Shown here: piece after piece, positions 26,292 to 34,627 of the stretch | How the letters are laid out: every line of letters begins with the position of its first letter | How positions within the stretch are numbered: position 1 is the first letter of the stretch | Source of the DNA: QHVT01 sp036399015 | Lineage (GTDB): Bacteria > Acidobacteriota > Thermoanaerobaculia > Gp7-AA8 | Assembly (NCBI GenBank): GCA_036399015.1 | Contig: DASWNW010000062.1 | Coordinates: 62,001 to 126,000, forward strand | Length of the DNA: 64,000 nucleotides | Reading direction: 5' to 3' | Notes under the pieces: generated by a model | Database searches by the model: none | The model's input: the letters and a program-made list of their open reading frames with translations, nothing else | What the model was told of the DNA's origin: nothing | Translations under genes and position numbers: made by a program

Positions 26292-26342
26292 CGCGGGAAC
26301 GGGATGTGCTGCGCCCTTGTTCCGCACTCTGAGTTGCACTTC

Positions 26343-26747
26343 ATGAAACGCAAAGCCATCGCCGCCGCCTGGATCGCCGGAACGACCGTTCCGCTGCTGA
26401 TGGCGACCGTGTTTCTGGTCGGCTGCTGCGTCCTCCCGTTTCACCAGATCACGCACAAGCTGATGCCGATCTGCGAGATGGCCGCGAACGTCATCCGTGG
26501 CGACCACGCCGCGCACGACCACGAGCACGAGGCGACACCGCCCGCGCCCGCCCGCGACAAGCAGGAGCCGGTGAAGCGGATCGCCACCGAAGTGCCGAAC
26601 CTGTTCCGGCTCACGGCGACCGCTGCCGAAACGCGGGCACTCACGCCTACGGCAACGACCGCCTATCGCAGCTTCATCACCCTCGGCGCTGTGCGCTGCG
26701 ATCGAGACGTCGGCCTGTACGTCCTCGTCGAAACCTTCCTCATCTGA
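26343..26747 (+). CDS. Small His-rich exported/membrane protein, second copy
   Basis: 134 residues from ATG 26343. Signal anchor (VPLLMATVFLVGCCVLPF), a His-rich segment (GDHAAHDHEHEA), and the ending LGAVRCDRDVGLYVLVETFLI, which parallels GALRMDDDVGLQPLLSTFLI of the protein at 16684. It is probably a diverged paralogue acting as a periplasmic metal buffer. Confidence 0.65.
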   Translation: MKRKAIAAAWIAGTTVPLLMATVFLVGCCVLPFHQITHKLMPICEMAANVIRGDHAAHDHEHEATPPAPARDKQEPVKRIATEVPNLFRLTATAAETRALTPTATTAYRSFITLGAVRCDRDVGLYVLVETFLI

Positions 26748-26862
26748 TCCCGCCTTCACGTGGCGCGCACTCGCGTCGTGGGCACTCGTGTGTCCGCTGA
26801 TCGCTGCGACGCCGCGGCCCCCCCTCCCGAAAAAGTAGCGGTTCCCTGTAAGGAGTTTCGAG

Positions 26863-27945
26863 ATGAAGCGTTATCCCGGCATGAGCATCATGCGAGCAAT
26901 GCTGCTCGTCCTCGCGCTCGTCGCGGCGGCGTGCGGCGGAGAGAAGAGCGTGGCGTCGAAGAGCGCGGCTGCCTATCGCGAGGCGCAGGCGAAAGGGATT
27001 CCCGTTGCCGGAGGCCACGAGCACGGCGGCCACGCCGCGACGGAGACCACCGCCACCGCGGACCACAGCGCCCACGGCGCGACGGCCACCGGCGGAGCGA
27101 TGGACCATTCGGCGCACGGCACCGGCGCGGACGCGCACGCCGGGATGAATCACGGCACGACCACGAGCGGTGCGATGGATCACAGCGCGCACGGAGGCGC
27201 GGCCACAGTCGATCACGCCGCGATGGGCCACACCACCGGCGCGACGAATGCGCACGCCGGCCACGGCACGACCAGCGGTACGACGGCGACCGATCACGCA
27301 GCGATGGGCCACGGCACCAGCCGCAGCGCGACTGCGCACGCCGGACACACGCCCAAGACGAATGCGCACGCCGGACATGGCGCAACCGCGGCGCCGGCCG
27401 ATGCGCACGCGGGCCACACGGCCCCCACGGCTGCGGCCGATCCGCACGCGCAGCACGGAGCGCAACCGGCGACCGCGCAGATGGACCACAGCCAGCACGG
27501 TGCGATGCAGACGCCCGCGGCGGCCGGCGCAAACGCGCACGCGCAGCACGGAGTCGCCGGCACCGCAGTGGCCGCAGTCGCACCGCCGCCGCGATCCAAC
27601 GCCGAGATGCAGCGCATGCAACCCGCGGCAACGCTCCGCCGCGACGCGTTCGACGCGCCCGCGTCAGTCTCCGTTTCCGAAGCCGCGAAGGCATCGCAGG
27701 GCGGCGGCCACGAAGGCCACGGAACGCGCGGCATCACCGCGGGTGAAGACCACGAGAACCCGCCCACGCCGATGCCTGCGACGCGCGACGGAAGCAACCG
27801 CGCGCCCGCGGCCGACCACAGCCAGCACGGCGCGACGGCAACCGCGCCCGCGGCCGTCTACGCCTGCCCCATGCACCCCGAAGTGACGAGCGACAAGCCG
27901 GGCACCTGTCCGAAGTGCGGCATGACGCTAGTGCAGAAGAAATAG
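26863..27945 (+). CDS. His-repeat lipoprotein with C-terminal HMBD
   Basis: 360 residues, AAGGAG before the ATG. Lipobox LALVAAACGG. Residues ~45-240 are a low-complexity array of DHSAHG, NAHAGHG, DHAAMGH and DPHAQHG units: dozens of His with Met, in Ala/Thr/Gly-rich spacers. The last ~35 residues are an HMBD: YACPMHPEVTSDKPGTCPKC then GMTL. It is probably an outer-surface or periplasmic copper sponge that hands metal to the following TolC/oxidase genes. The His array has no resemblance to a defined family and may expand by replication slippage. Confidence 0.8.
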   Translation: MKRYPGMSIMRAMLLVLALVAAACGGEKSVASKSAAAYREAQAKGIPVAGGHEHGGHAATETTATADHSAHGATATGGAMDHSAHGTGADAHAGMNHGTTTSGAMDHSAHGGAATVDHAAMGHTTGATNAHAGHGTTSGTTATDHAAMGHGTSRSATAHAGHTPKTNAHAGHGATAAPADAHAGHTAPTAAADPHAQHGAQPATAQMDHSQHGAMQTPAAAGANAHAQHGVAGTAVAAVAPPPRSNAEMQRMQPAATLRRDAFDAPASVSVSEAAKASQGGGHEGHGTRGITAGEDHENPPTPMPATRDGSNRAPAADHSQHGATATAPAAVYACPMHPEVTSDKPGTCPKCGMTLVQKK

Positions 27946-27975
27946 CCAGGAAGAACGGATGACGAGGACGAACCG

Positions 27976-29385
27976 ATGAAGTACACGACCACAACACTCC
28001 TCGGACTCGCCGCGGTCCTGCTCACCTCCTGTGTGAGCGTGCCGCGCGATGCCGGAACGAACGACGTGCAGCAGGCGGTCGCGCAGCGCGGAGGTCCCGC
28101 CGTCGAATGGAGCGCGCAACCCGCGAAGGCCGACCATGAGCGCGTCGCGGCCATGCTCCAGGATGAGCTCACCGCCGACGAGGCAGTAGCGATCGCGATG
28201 GTCAACAGCGCGCGCCTGCAGGTCACGCTCGCCGAGCTGGGAATCGCCCGCGCCGATCTGATCGAAGCCTCGACGATCTCGAACCCGATCCTCGAAGCAG
28301 AGATCCGCTATCCGGCCGAGCCGTACCGGCCGTTCGAGCTGAGCCTCGCGCAATCGCTCATCGACCTGATCCAGCTCCCGCGCCGCCGCGCCCTCGGCCG
28401 TGCCGCATTCGACGCGGCGCAGATGCGCGTCAGCTCTGAAGTGCTGCGCTTCGCGGGCGACGTGCGGACGGCGTATTACGAGCTGCTCGCCGCAACGCAG
28501 CATGTGGCGCTCAGTCGCACCACCCACGACGCCGCGCAGACATCGGCCGAAGTAGCCATCAAGCAACACGCCGCCGAGAACATCACCGACCTCGATCTGG
28601 AAAACGAGCAGGCGCTCTACGAGCAGGCGAAGCTCGACCTCGCCCGCGCGGAACAGCGCGTCGTACTCGCCCGCGAGGCGTTGTTGCGTGCCATGGGGCT
28701 GCGCAACACGACGGCCCAATGGCGCGTGCCAGCGACGTTCCCCGAGCTCCCCGCATCCGAGCTGGAGCAGCGGCAGCTCGAACAGCTCGCGGCGACGCAG
28801 CGGCTCGACATCGCCATCGCCCGCCGCGAGCTGGAGATCGCGCAGCGCGGGGTGCCGATCGCACGCCTGGCGATGCTCGAAGAGACGGTGCTCGACGTCC
28901 ACTACGAGCGCGAGCCTGACGGTGAGCACACCGTTGGTCCGGGCATCGAGATCCCGATCCCGATCTTCAACACCGGACGCGCGGCGCGCACACGAGCGGA
29001 AGCGGAGTTCCTGCGCGCACGCCACGCGATAGCTGCGCTCGAATCCGAAACGGCGTCGCAACTCCGGGCCGCACGCGCGACGCTCGGCGAAGCACGCGCA
29101 CGCGTCGAGTACTACCGCGACGTGATCGTGCCCCGCCGCGCGCGCATCGTCGAGCTGACGAAGCTCGAGCACAACGCCATGCTCGTCGGCGTCTTCCAGC
29201 TCCTTCAGGCGAAGCAAAACGAAATGCAGGCGCGCCGCGACTACATCGACGCGCAGCGCGAGTACTGGAGCGCGCGCACCGATCTCGATCGCGCGCTGCA
29301 AGGCGTCGAGTCCGATACCTCATTCACGCCCGCTACCGATCAGGGTCAGGGCAAGCAAGCCAATGTCACCGCAGGGGGCCATTAG
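27976..29385 (+). CDS. TolC-family outer-membrane lipoprotein
   Basis: 469 residues. Lipobox LAAVLLTSCVS. OEP domains: ELGIARADLIEASTISNPIL, GPGIEIPIPIFNTGRAARTR and VFQLLQAKQNEMQARRDYID. No RND pump or adaptor is directly adjacent; instead it is followed by a multicopper oxidase and cytochrome c, an arrangement found in copper-tolerance loci. It may pair with czcA or a distant pump. Confidence 0.85.
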   Translation: MKYTTTTLLGLAAVLLTSCVSVPRDAGTNDVQQAVAQRGGPAVEWSAQPAKADHERVAAMLQDELTADEAVAIAMVNSARLQVTLAELGIARADLIEASTISNPILEAEIRYPAEPYRPFELSLAQSLIDLIQLPRRRALGRAAFDAAQMRVSSEVLRFAGDVRTAYYELLAATQHVALSRTTHDAAQTSAEVAIKQHAAENITDLDLENEQALYEQAKLDLARAEQRVVLAREALLRAMGLRNTTAQWRVPATFPELPASELEQRQLEQLAATQRLDIAIARRELEIAQRGVPIARLAMLEETVLDVHYEREPDGEHTVGPGIEIPIPIFNTGRAARTRAEAEFLRARHAIAALESETASQLRAARATLGEARARVEYYRDVIVPRRARIVELTKLEHNAMLVGVFQLLQAKQNEMQARRDYIDAQREYWSARTDLDRALQGVESDTSFTPATDQGQGKQANVTAGGH

Positions 29386-29387
29386 TC

Positions 29388-30722
29388 ATGCCGTTTACAC
29401 GTCGTAGTCTTCTGTTTTCCAGTCTCGCTGGTGCCGCAACGGGCCTGCTCACCAGCACGCGTGCGTTCGGCCAGCGGCTGCGCGCACTCGGTGCGAGCGG
29501 ACCGCCGCCGAAACCGTTGCGCGCACAGCGCAGCAGCGGCCGCGCGCCCGTCGTGACGCCGAACGGGACGTCTCTCCCGTACAAGATGGTTGGCGGCGTG
29601 AAGGAGTTTCACCTGATCGCCGAGCCGGTGCGCCGCGAGTTCGTCAACGGCCTCGAAGTGAACTGCTGGGGCTACAACGGCGTCACTCCCGGTCCGACCA
29701 TTGAAGCGTTCGAGGGCGATCGTGTCCGGATCCTGGTCACCAACAAGCTGCCGGAAGGGACGTCGGTCCACTGGCACGGCTTCATCCTCCCGAACGGAAT
29801 GGACGGCGTGAGCGGCCTCAATCAGCCGAAGATCGAACCGGGTGAAACGTTCGCGTACGAGTTCACGCTGCAGCAGACCGGCTCGCTCATGTATCACCCG
29901 CACTTCGACGAGATGACGCAGATCGCCCTCGGCATGCACGGCTTCTTCATCGTCCATCCGCGTGACGCGAGCGTTCGCCGGGTCGATCGCGACTTCGCGA
30001 TCTTCCTCAACGAATGGTTCATCAAGCCCGGCACCGCAACGCCCGATCCGACCGTGATGCTCGACTTCAACACCTTCACGATGAACAGCCGCGTCTTCCC
30101 CGGCACCGAACCGATGCTCGTGCGCACCGGCGATCGGGTCCGCATCCGCCTCGCGAATCTGACCATGGACTCGCACCCGATCCACATTCATGGTCACGCG
30201 TTCTACGTCACCGGTACCGACGCCGGGCCGATCCCCGAAACCGCGTGGTGGCCGGAGAACAGCGTGAACGTGCCGGTCGGCACGACACGCGACATCGAGT
30301 TCACGGCCGACAACCCCGGCGACTGGGCGTTCCACTGCCACAAGACCCACCACGTGATGAATCAGATGGGCCACGACCTGCCGAACCTCCTCGGCATCGA
30401 TCCCTCGAACACGCAGCAGCGCCTCAACGAGCTCGTGCCCGGCACGATGGTCATGGGCGCGAACGGGATGGGAGAGCACGCCGAGCATCAGGGCTCGATG
30501 GCCATGCCGCGCAACAGCATCCCCATGCTCGGCGGCCAGGGGCCGTACGGCAACATAGACATGGGCGGCATGTTCACGATCGTGAAGGTGCGCGACGACA
30601 TCGACTACAGCCGCGATCCAGGCTGGTACCGGCAGCCCAAGGGGACCTCGGCGTGGCGTGTCGATTCGATGTCCACGACGCCCGCCGCGAAGCCGGCGGC
30701 GCACGAAGGACACGGCAAATGA
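29388..30722 (+). CDS. Tat-exported multicopper oxidase
   Basis: 444 residues. Twin-arginine signal (MPFTRRSLLFSSLAGAATG). Copper ligand motifs in order: SVHWHGFILP, YHPHFDEMTQ, HPIHIHGHAFYV and FHCHKTHHVMNQM. Two- to three-domain oxidase of the copper-resistance type, which oxidises Cu(I) in the periplasm. A Met/His-rich C-terminal insertion (MGEHAEHQGSMAMP, MGGM) could bind extra copper. It overlaps the cytochrome gene by 4 bp (ATGA). Confidence 0.92.
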   Translation: MPFTRRSLLFSSLAGAATGLLTSTRAFGQRLRALGASGPPPKPLRAQRSSGRAPVVTPNGTSLPYKMVGGVKEFHLIAEPVRREFVNGLEVNCWGYNGVTPGPTIEAFEGDRVRILVTNKLPEGTSVHWHGFILPNGMDGVSGLNQPKIEPGETFAYEFTLQQTGSLMYHPHFDEMTQIALGMHGFFIVHPRDASVRRVDRDFAIFLNEWFIKPGTATPDPTVMLDFNTFTMNSRVFPGTEPMLVRTGDRVRIRLANLTMDSHPIHIHGHAFYVTGTDAGPIPETAWWPENSVNVPVGTTRDIEFTADNPGDWAFHCHKTHHVMNQMGHDLPNLLGIDPSNTQQRLNELVPGTMVMGANGMGEHAEHQGSMAMPRNSIPMLGGQGPYGNIDMGGMFTIVKVRDDIDYSRDPGWYRQPKGTSAWRVDSMSTTPAAKPAAHEGHGK

Positions 30723-31351
30723 AACGGCGATCGAACGTGATCCTCGGCGTGGTCGCCGTGGCCATCGTCGTCGCGGTGGTAGCCATAGCGTCGATGGTGC
30801 GTCGCGGCTTCAGCGCACACGACGAACCGTCCAGCATCGAGGCCGTGATGGCGCGGGCGATGCGGCATTGGGCCGTGCCGTCCGATCTGCGCGACATGAA
30901 AAACCCCGTACCGCTCACGCCGCAGATCATCGCCGAAGGCCGCGCCCACTTTGCCGACCACTGCGCCGGTTGCCACGGCAACGACGGCAAAGGCGGCGGC
31001 ATGGGCAAACAGATGTACCCGAAGGCACCCGACATGACCCTCGCAGCGACGCAATCTTTATCCGATGGCGAACTGTTCTCCATCATCGAGAACGGCGTGC
31101 GCCTCACAGGCATGCCGGGATTCGGTAGCGGCACCGCTGAATCGGCACATGGCAGTTGGGGTCTCGTCCACTTCATCCGCCATCTTCCGAAGCTCACGCC
31201 CGAAGAGCTGGCGGAGATGCAGAAACTCAATCCCAAATCACCCGCGGAGTGGCAGCAGATGCAGGCCGAAGAAGCGTTCCTCGCCGGCGACCGCAAAGAG
31301 CCCGCGCCCGCCCCCGCTGCCGATCACGCATCCACACCACACAAACACTAA
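30719..31351 (+). CDS. Membrane-anchored c-type cytochrome
   Basis: 210 residues. N-terminal membrane anchor (VILGVVAVAIVVAVVAIASM), a single heme motif CAGCH near residue 83, and the distal Met in LTGMPGFG. The C-terminus is Pro/Ala-rich with HTPHKH-like His. Translationally coupled to the multicopper oxidase, it is the probable electron acceptor or donor of that enzyme. Confidence 0.85.
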   Translation: MKRRSNVILGVVAVAIVVAVVAIASMVRRGFSAHDEPSSIEAVMARAMRHWAVPSDLRDMKNPVPLTPQIIAEGRAHFADHCAGCHGNDGKGGGMGKQMYPKAPDMTLAATQSLSDGELFSIIENGVRLTGMPGFGSGTAESAHGSWGLVHFIRHLPKLTPEELAEMQKLNPKSPAEWQQMQAEEAFLAGDRKEPAPAPAADHASTPHKH

Positions 31352-31365
31352 AGGACAAATCGAAC

Positions 31366-31662
31366 ATGCGTAAATTCATCCTCTTCTCGCTCCTCCTCGT
31401 CGTCGCGCTCAACGCCTTCGGCCACGCCGGCGAGGTTCACACGTATATGGGCACCGTCACCGCGCTGCACGACGACGGCTCGTTCATGCTGAAGAAGACC
31501 GACGGCAAAACGATGCACGTCATGGTCTCGGACAAGACCGCCTACCTCCACGCGGACGGCAAGGCCGCGAGGCGCGCCGATCTCACCGCCGGAAAGCGCG
31601 TGGTCGCGACGATCTCGACGGACGGCAAAACCGCAAGCACGATCAAGATCGCCGCGAAGTAG
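31366..31662 (+). CDS. Small secreted beta-barrel protein
   Basis: 98 residues. Signal peptide (FILFSLLLVVALNAFGHA), then a Lys/Gly-rich beta pattern: GTVTALHDDGSFMLKKTDGK, then KRVVATISTDGK. It resembles small periplasmic OB-like proteins (DUF5666 type) in metal loci. Contains His and Met in MHVMVSDK. Role unproven. Confidence 0.65.
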   Translation: MRKFILFSLLLVVALNAFGHAGEVHTYMGTVTALHDDGSFMLKKTDGKTMHVMVSDKTAYLHADGKAARRADLTAGKRVVATISTDGKTASTIKIAAK

Positions 31663-31680
31663 CGGCGCAAGAGTGTCGCC

Positions 31681-32159
31681 ATGGAACACGCACCGGAAGG
31701 ACACGGGAACAGGAGTCACTACGGCCGGCTGCTCGTCATGACGGTGATCTCGTTCGTCGCCATGTACGTGCTGATGTACGCGATGGTCGACCGTTTCGCC
31801 AACGTCTATCCGAGCTTCAATCAGTTCTACATGGCCGGCCTGATGGCGGGCTCCATGGTCGCGATCGAGCTGATCGTGATGGGCGGCATGTACCCGAACA
31901 AGAAGTGGAACGCTGTCCTGATCGCGGCGAGCCTCATCGCACTCGCCGCGTTCTGGATCGCCATCCGACAGCAGACGCGATCGGCGACCGGCAGTTCGCG
32001 AAGTCGATGATCCCGCACCACGCTGGAGCGATCCTGATGTGCCAGCAGGCGACGCTGCAGGACCCCGAGCTCAAGGTCCTCTGCGACGGCATCGTGCGCG
32101 GCCAGCAGCAGGAAATCGATCAACTGAATGCGATCTTGAGACGTCTGGAGACGAAGTAG
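31681..32159 (+). pseudogene. DUF305 protein interrupted by a frameshift
   Basis: The first frame (31681-32010) codes for three membrane helices (VMTVISFVAMYVLMYAMV ... AALIALAAFWIAI). The conserved DUF305 motif QFAKSMIPHHAGAILMCQQA follows in another frame, ending at 32159. One missing base near 31976 (within CAGCAGACGCGATC) explains the break; adding one base gives ...RQQT-AIGDRQFAKSM. DUF305 proteins are copper-associated membrane proteins. It may be a true mutation or a sequence error. Confidence 0.8.
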
Positions 32160-32229
32160 CCGGCGCGATCGCGTTGGAGTCAGTGATGAAGCGATCGAAG
32201 TGGCGCCGCCTCGTTTCGTCGTAGTACCA

Positions 32230-32248
32230 TATCCCCCCAGGGGGGATA
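32230..32248. promoter_or_regulatory. CsoR-type operator
   Basis: TATCCCCCCAGGGGGGATA is a perfect 9-bp inverted repeat around one A. G-tract palindromes of this kind are the known operators of CsoR/RcnR/FrmR repressors. It lies 12 bp before the merT ATG and overlaps the expected promoter, so the CsoR homologue encoded at 33977 probably represses this operon. Confidence 0.85.
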
Positions 32249-32259
32249 CCGGAGACACG

Positions 32260-32631
32260 ATGGACCAGACGAAACAGACGCGCGTTGCGCGCTTCGGGAT
32301 GGCGGCTTCGATCGCGACGGCGTTCGGTGCGTCGGTGTGCTGCATCGGACCGATCGTCGCGGTGATGTTCGGCATGACGAGCCTCGCCGCGCTCGCGAAG
32401 TACGAGCCGCTGCGGCCGATCTTCGGCGTAATTACCTTCGCGCTTCTCGCGATGGCGTTCTACGCGACATATAAGCGGCCGGTGGAAGCCGAGTGCGAGC
32501 CAGGCTCGGTGTGCGAGACGACCGGCCCGGATCGAATGCAGAAGATCAATCGAACTTTCGTTTGGATCGCGACGATCGTCGCGGTCGTGGCGTTCACCTT
32601 CCCCACCTGGTCAGGATGGGTACTCGGATGA
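32260..32631 (+). CDS. merT: MerT-type mercuric transport protein
   Basis: 123 residues, GGAG before the ATG. Three membrane helices; the first has the vicinal cysteines SVCCIGPIVAVMFG, and the loop after the second has CEPGSVC. These two Cys pairs are the Hg(II) relay of MerT. It carries metal into the cytoplasm in known systems. The first gene after the CsoR operator. Confidence 0.85.
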   Translation: MDQTKQTRVARFGMAASIATAFGASVCCIGPIVAVMFGMTSLAALAKYEPLRPIFGVITFALLAMAFYATYKRPVEAECEPGSVCETTGPDRMQKINRTFVWIATIVAVVAFTFPTWSGWVLG

Positions 32632-32642
32632 GGAGATCAATC

Positions 32643-33521
32643 ATGAGGACGTTTGCGATTCTTGTTGTCGTCGTCATCGCGTTGTTGAGCGTCGCGCACA
32701 CCGCGCGCGCCGCGAACGCGACGACGACGTTGCACATCGAAGGCATGACGTGCGCCGGCTGCGAGACCGCCGTGAAGATGGTTCTGAAAAAGACGGCCGG
32801 CGTGATCGGTGCGGAAGTGTCATACGAGGACAAACGCGCCGTCGTGTCGTACGACGCGGCGAAGACGACGCCGGAGAAGATCGCCAAGGCTGTTGCGGAT
32901 GCGCTCTCGTACAAAGTGACAGTGACGGGTGCGACAGCGAAGCCGGTGAAGTCCGCAGCGTCCGCAACGTCGTGCGACGTGCCGGTCGTGATGCCGAAAG
33001 CGGCGAAGCCGGTCTCGCTCGCGGGGTATCGAACCGACGAGCTGCGCGCGGCGTTCAATCGCGCGAGCGATCGCGTCCGCGTCGTCGCCCTTCTCTCCCC
33101 GAGCTGCGGCATCTGCCAGAAGGGACAGCGCGTCGTGCAGAGCGTTTTCTCGAAGCAGGCGAATGATGCGCGGCTGCGCGGCTTCGTGGTCTGGCTGCCG
33201 ATGCTTCCCTCCGACTCGAAGGACGCGGCCGGTGCGCAGGCTGCGAGCTTCGTGGATGGACGCCTGATGCAGCATTGGGACGGCGACCGCGCCTCGGGGA
33301 ATCTCCTCGCGAAAACGCTCGGCTTGAAAGGCGCTGCGTGGGATGTCTATCTGCTGTACGCGCCGGGCGTGAAGTGGACGGACGACCAGCCGCCCGCGCC
33401 GACGTTCTGGATGCACCAGCTCCGCGAAGAGAGCGGTGCGGATCAGCGCGCATGCCTCAACCCGGCAGTGTTCGAGGGAAAGGTCGCCGAGCTCCTTCGC
33501 CCCACGAAAGGCGGCGCATGA
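32643..33521 (+). CDS. Exported HMA domain-thioredoxin-fold fusion
   Basis: 292 residues. Signal peptide (AILVVVVIALLSVAHTARA), then an HMA domain like MerP (LHIEGMTCAGCETAVKMVL, CxxC near 33-36). Residues ~125-290 form a thioredoxin-like domain with SPSCGICQKG (CxxC ~153). That domain is a paralogue of the protein at 34624 (FVVWLPML/FVVWEPIL, HWDGD/YWDED). It could bind and reduce metal or transfer it to MerT. The pairing of MerP and a thioredoxin domain is not standard for mer operons. Confidence 0.8.
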   Translation: MRTFAILVVVVIALLSVAHTARAANATTTLHIEGMTCAGCETAVKMVLKKTAGVIGAEVSYEDKRAVVSYDAAKTTPEKIAKAVADALSYKVTVTGATAKPVKSAASATSCDVPVVMPKAAKPVSLAGYRTDELRAAFNRASDRVRVVALLSPSCGICQKGQRVVQSVFSKQANDARLRGFVVWLPMLPSDSKDAAGAQAASFVDGRLMQHWDGDRASGNLLAKTLGLKGAAWDVYLLYAPGVKWTDDQPPAPTFWMHQLREESGADQRACLNPAVFEGKVAELLRPTKGGA

Positions 33522-33967
33522 CCGAGCGCCCCACGCACTGCCCGTCGTGCGCGCAGGGCGGCGCGCCTGTCGATCGCATCACGCTCAAGGCGCTGCTGAA
33601 CGCGGACGCGCTTCGGCGCGGAATCCCCGCGCAGCCGCGATTCTGCGGCACTGCTGATTGCCCGATCGTCTACTTCGACGTCGACGGTGACGTGACCTTC
33701 ACGGAAGCGGACCTCACGGTGCGCGTTTACGCGAAGCATCCGAACGAAGCGGAGACGCCGGTTTGCTATTGCTTCGGCGTCAGTGTTGGCTCGATGGCGA
33801 ACGGCCGGGCGCGCGAGCTGCGCGAGTCGATCGCCGCGGAAGTGCAGGCGCAGCACTGCGCGTGCGAAGTGAAGAACCCGAAAGGCGGATGTTGTCTCGG
33901 CGATCTCGTGCGCCTCGAGCGGGGCCGCGAGGCCGAAGCGGTCACGCCGTGTTGTGCAGTGTCGTAG
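33518..33967 (+). CDS. CopZ N-domain-type metallochaperone
   Basis: 149 residues; ATG overlaps the previous stop. Cys motifs: HCPSCAQGGAPVDR, FCGTADCPIVYF, VCYCFG, HCACEVKNPKGGCC. This order is that of the [2Fe-2S]/zinc N-terminal domain of CopZ from Archaeoglobus. The C-terminal HMA half of that protein is absent here, but an HMA domain is in the preceding gene. It probably works in redox-coupled metal transfer in the cytoplasm. Confidence 0.8.
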   Translation: MTERPTHCPSCAQGGAPVDRITLKALLNADALRRGIPAQPRFCGTADCPIVYFDVDGDVTFTEADLTVRVYAKHPNEAETPVCYCFGVSVGSMANGRARELRESIAAEVQAQHCACEVKNPKGGCCLGDLVRLERGREAEAVTPCCAVS

Positions 33968-33976
33968 GAGGTGAAC

Positions 33977-34285
33977 ATGACGGCTCGCAAGAAAGCAGTA
34001 CAGACCCAGGAGTACCTGACAGCGGAAGCGCAGAAGGCGCTGGCCGACCGGCTCGCACGCGCGGAAGGGCACGTCCGCAGCATCCGGCAAATGGTCGTCG
34101 ATCATCGCTGCGCCGATGAAATCCTCATTCAAATCGCGGCGGTGAAAGCGGCGCTGAATCAAACCGCCGCGTCCCTCATCGACAGTGAAATGCGCGCTTG
34201 CGTGAACACGTGCATGGGCGGCTCCGACGATGACCGGTTGGAGCGCGTCACGAAGGCGCTCGCGGCCGTGCTGAAGTCTTCGTAA
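33977..34285 (+). CDS. CsoR/RcnR-family metal-sensing repressor
   Basis: 102 residues from ATG 33977 with AGGAGGT in front. Four-helix DUF156 pattern: DRLARAEGHVRSIRQMV, then CADEILIQIAAVKAAL and SEMRACVNTC. The first Cys (45) and a later Cys (75) match Cu(I) ligands, but the intervening His of classical CsoR appears to be Glu71, so the metal may be different. It presumably binds the palindrome at 32230-32248 and thereby controls its own operon. Confidence 0.85.
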   Translation: MTARKKAVQTQEYLTAEAQKALADRLARAEGHVRSIRQMVVDHRCADEILIQIAAVKAALNQTAASLIDSEMRACVNTCMGGSDDDRLERVTKALAAVLKSS

Positions 34286-34294
34286 GGCAAACCG

Positions 34295-34627
34295 ATGAAG
34301 CACGCCGAACGAGTCACGCCGATCGCTGCCGTCACGAGCGCGCTCGCGACGTTGCTCTGCTGTCTGCCGATCGGATTCGCGGCAGCAGCGGCAACGGCGA
34401 GCGTGGCCGCCGTCGTCGGTCAGCTCCGGCCGTGGCTCCTCGGTGCGTCGGTGGTTCTCGTCACGATTGGATTCGTGCAGGTGTACCGCAGGAAGTCGTG
34501 CGAGCGACGGAGCCCGGCGACGCTCGCGATTTTGTGGATCAGCGCGGCCCTCGTCGCCATCGTGATCCTGTTCCCGCAGGCGATCGCCGGAGTGGTCGCC
34601 GATCTTCTCCCGCGAGGTGACGCGTGA
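34295..34627 (+). CDS. MerT/MerF-like transporter
   Basis: 110 residues. Three hydrophobic helices; the first has LATLLCCLPIGFAAAAA with vicinal cysteines, the loop RRKSCERRS has one more Cys. This is the layout of small mercury uptake proteins. It overlaps the next start by four bases (GTGA), so it is coupled to the putative selenoprotein. Confidence 0.75.
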   Translation: MKHAERVTPIAAVTSALATLLCCLPIGFAAAAATASVAAVVGQLRPWLLGASVVLVTIGFVQVYRRKSCERRSPATLAILWISAALVAIVILFPQAIAGVVADLLPRGDA

